From the NCBI RefSeq assembly GCF_017573545.1, contig NZ_JAGEOK010000033.1:1-64000 (forward strand): a DNA stretch of 64,000 nucleotides, in the 5' to 3' direction. This document shows, piece by piece, positions 62,826-64,000 of the stretch. The notes under the pieces were generated by a model that worked only from the letters and a program-made list of their open reading frames with translations, ran no database searches and was not told the origin of the DNA. The stretch is from Actinomadura nitritigenes (GTDB taxonomy: Bacteria; Actinomycetota; Actinomycetes; Streptosporangiales; Streptosporangiaceae). The translations under genes were made by a program, and so were the position numbers. Positions within the stretch are counted from its first letter, which is position 1. Every line of letters begins with the position of its first letter.

Positions 62826-64000
62826 ATGCTCGATCCAGACCCGCCCTTCCGGGCGGTCCGCCGCGAGGACGGCTACCAGCGGCTGGAGGATCTGGGCCTG
62901 ATCGGGGACGGCGCGACGGCGGCGCTCGTCGGTTCGGACGGCTCGATCCCGTGGCTGTGCCTGCCCCGCTTCGACAGCGACCCGCTGCTGTGCGGCCTGC
63001 TGGATCACGAACGCGGCGGCCATTTCGCCCTCACGGTGGACGGTCTGCGGGAGGCCCGCCAGTACTACGAGCCCGACACCGCGGTGCTGGTGACCGAGAT
63101 GCGCGGCCCGACGGGCCTGGTCAGGGTCACCGACGCGCTGGGCCTCCGCGCGGACGCGGACCTGTCGGACGACGCGGGCGCGAGCCGGGGCGAGCTCGTC
63201 CGGTCCGCCGTCGTCCTGGACGGGACCGTCCGCCTGCGGGCGGAGCTGCGGCCCTGGGGCGGTGCGCAGACCCGCGCCCTCGCCAGCGGTCTGGAGGTGA
63301 CGGCGCCCAGACGGCGGGACCTGCGCCTGCACCTGCGCTCCAGCCGGCCGCTGACCGGCCTAGATACCGTGCACGACCTGGAACAGGGCGATCGTCTCGC
63401 CATGACGCTGTCCTGGGGCCGCGTCCATCGCCACCATCGGTTCGAACCTGAGGCGGTGCTGCGGGACACCGCCGAGGCATGGCGCCGCTGGATGCGGAAC
63501 TTCGGTTACGCCGGTCCGCAGGAGCCGCTGGTCCGGCGCGCCACGATCACGCTGAAACTGTGCGACGACTGGATCAACGGCTCGATGGTGGCGGCGCCCA
63601 CCTCCTCGCTTCCCGCGCCGATCGGCGGGGTCCGCAACTGGGACTACCGCTACGCCTGGATCCGGGACGCGGCCTTCACCGTGTTCGCGTTGCGCCGCGT
63701 CGGATTCGGCTACGAGGCCGACGCCTTCCTCGGCTGGGTCCTGGACGCCTTCGAGAGCGGCCGGCGGCCGCGGATCATGTACACCCTCCGCGGCGATCCC
63801 GTCCCCGACGAGGTCCAGGATCCGGGCCTGGAAGGCTACCGGCGGTCCGCTCCCGTGCGGTGGGGCAACGGCGCCGCCGACCAGCGCCAGCACGACATCT
63901 ACGGCGAGGTCCTGGACTGCGCCGACCAGTGGCTCCACGGCGGCGGCGATCTGCAACCCGCCCTGTGGTCCCGGCTGGCGGAGCTGGCCCGGACCGCTCA
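62826..64000 (+). CDS. GH15 family glycoside hydrolase, cut by the window edge
   Basis: The first 391 codons of a second GH15 enzyme. The N-terminal domain opens YQRLEDLGLIGDGATAALVG, and the barrel starts with VRNWDYRYAWIRDAAFTVFA followed by GYRRSAPVRWGNGAADQRQ. The catalytic glutamates would lie beyond the edge. GAGGAGGAG precedes the ATG. It follows the dehydrogenase by 53 bases and may belong to the same operon. It is paralogous to the gene at 35336; the substrate is probably an alpha-glucoside such as trehalose. Confidence 0.9.
   Translation, partial: MLDPDPPFRAVRREDGYQRLEDLGLIGDGATAALVGSDGSIPWLCLPRFDSDPLLCGLLDHERGGHFALTVDGLREARQYYEPDTAVLVTEMRGPTGLVRVTDALGLRADADLSDDAGASRGELVRSAVVLDGTVRLRAELRPWGGAQTRALASGLEVTAPRRRDLRLHLRSSRPLTGLDTVHDLEQGDRLAMTLSWGRVHRHHRFEPEAVLRDTAEAWRRWMRNFGYAGPQEPLVRRATITLKLCDDWINGSMVAAPTSSLPAPIGGVRNWDYRYAWIRDAAFTVFALRRVGFGYEADAFLGWVLDAFESGRRPRIMYTLRGDPVPDEVQDPGLEGYRRSAPVRWGNGAADQRQHDIYGEVLDCADQWLHGGGDLQPALWSRLAELARTA

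Overview
The window is very GC-rich. Its genes carry strong AGGAGG-type ribosome binding sites, frequent GTG starts and GTGA/TGATG stop-start overlaps. It also holds several large LuxR-type ATPase regulators, Hanks-type protein kinases, Tat-exported hydrolases and an FtsK closely resembling the actinobacterial form. This points to a chromosomal accessory region of a filamentous actinomycete (Streptosporangiales/Thermomonosporaceae or Streptomyces-like). That placement is inference from gene style, not from a marker gene. No rRNA, tRNA, CRISPR array or phage structural module was seen.

Layout. 0-3.1 kb: a DUF302 protein, then an MMPL-family exporter and a small Cys-rich protein behind two CsoR/RcnR-type operators, ending at a 24-bp-stem terminator. 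3.1-5.2 kb: an orphan cytochrome oxidase subunit I with a small membrane protein. 5.7-8.8 kb: an alpha/beta hydrolase divergent from a LysR regulator, then an aldo/keto reductase. 9.1-11.1 kb: two overlapping AlkB-like Fe(II)/2-oxoglutarate dioxygenase genes. 11.3-14.5 kb: a decay zone with a truncated LuxR-type ATPase gene carrying an internal stop, fused head to head to a truncated RibD/DHFR-like gene, followed by a stub of a short-chain dehydrogenase. 14.5-17.8 kb: a sugar kinase and phosphomannose isomerase operon divergent from its LacI regulator, with three near-identical operators, one of them inside the kinase gene. 17.8-25.1 kb: an M24-fold protein, a LuxR-type ATPase regulator, a secreted BNR/sialidase-fold protein, a DUF1003 membrane protein and an APH-fold phosphotransferase.

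The most unusual part is 25.2-34.8 kb. A 1414-residue membrane protein joins an N-terminal NACHT-type NTPase to a C-terminal KAP-type NTPase. It is followed by a serine/threonine kinase that ends in about five 33-residue repeats. Transposase relics lie on both sides of this pair. Just beyond, on the other strand, is a chimera of a Hanks-type kinase and an FtsK DNA translocase. In it the Walker B Asp is His, the ATQRPS motif is altered and the gamma domain is missing. This cluster is the best candidate for an undescribed signalling or defence system; its function is not shown by the sequence.

35-45.6 kb: a GH15 glucanase/trehalase with a coupled membrane protein. Next come two minus-strand redox operons (a flavoprotein disulfide reductase with a dehalogenase-fold hydrolase; a VOC protein with a zinc alcohol dehydrogenase and a short-chain dehydrogenase). 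They face a plus-strand operon (muconolactone-isomerase-like duplicate, MFS exporter, atypical SDR) across a double inverted repeat. 45.6-55 kb: two more LuxR-type ATPase regulators, a STAS protein and two Tat-exported epoxide-hydrolase-like enzymes. 55-64 kb: a cupin, a DJ-1/PfpI protein, a lipoprotein, a 48-residue membrane protein, a twice-frameshifted aldo/keto reductase, and a sugar-acid dehydratase overlapping a 2-hydroxyacid dehydrogenase. A second GH15 enzyme runs off the right edge.
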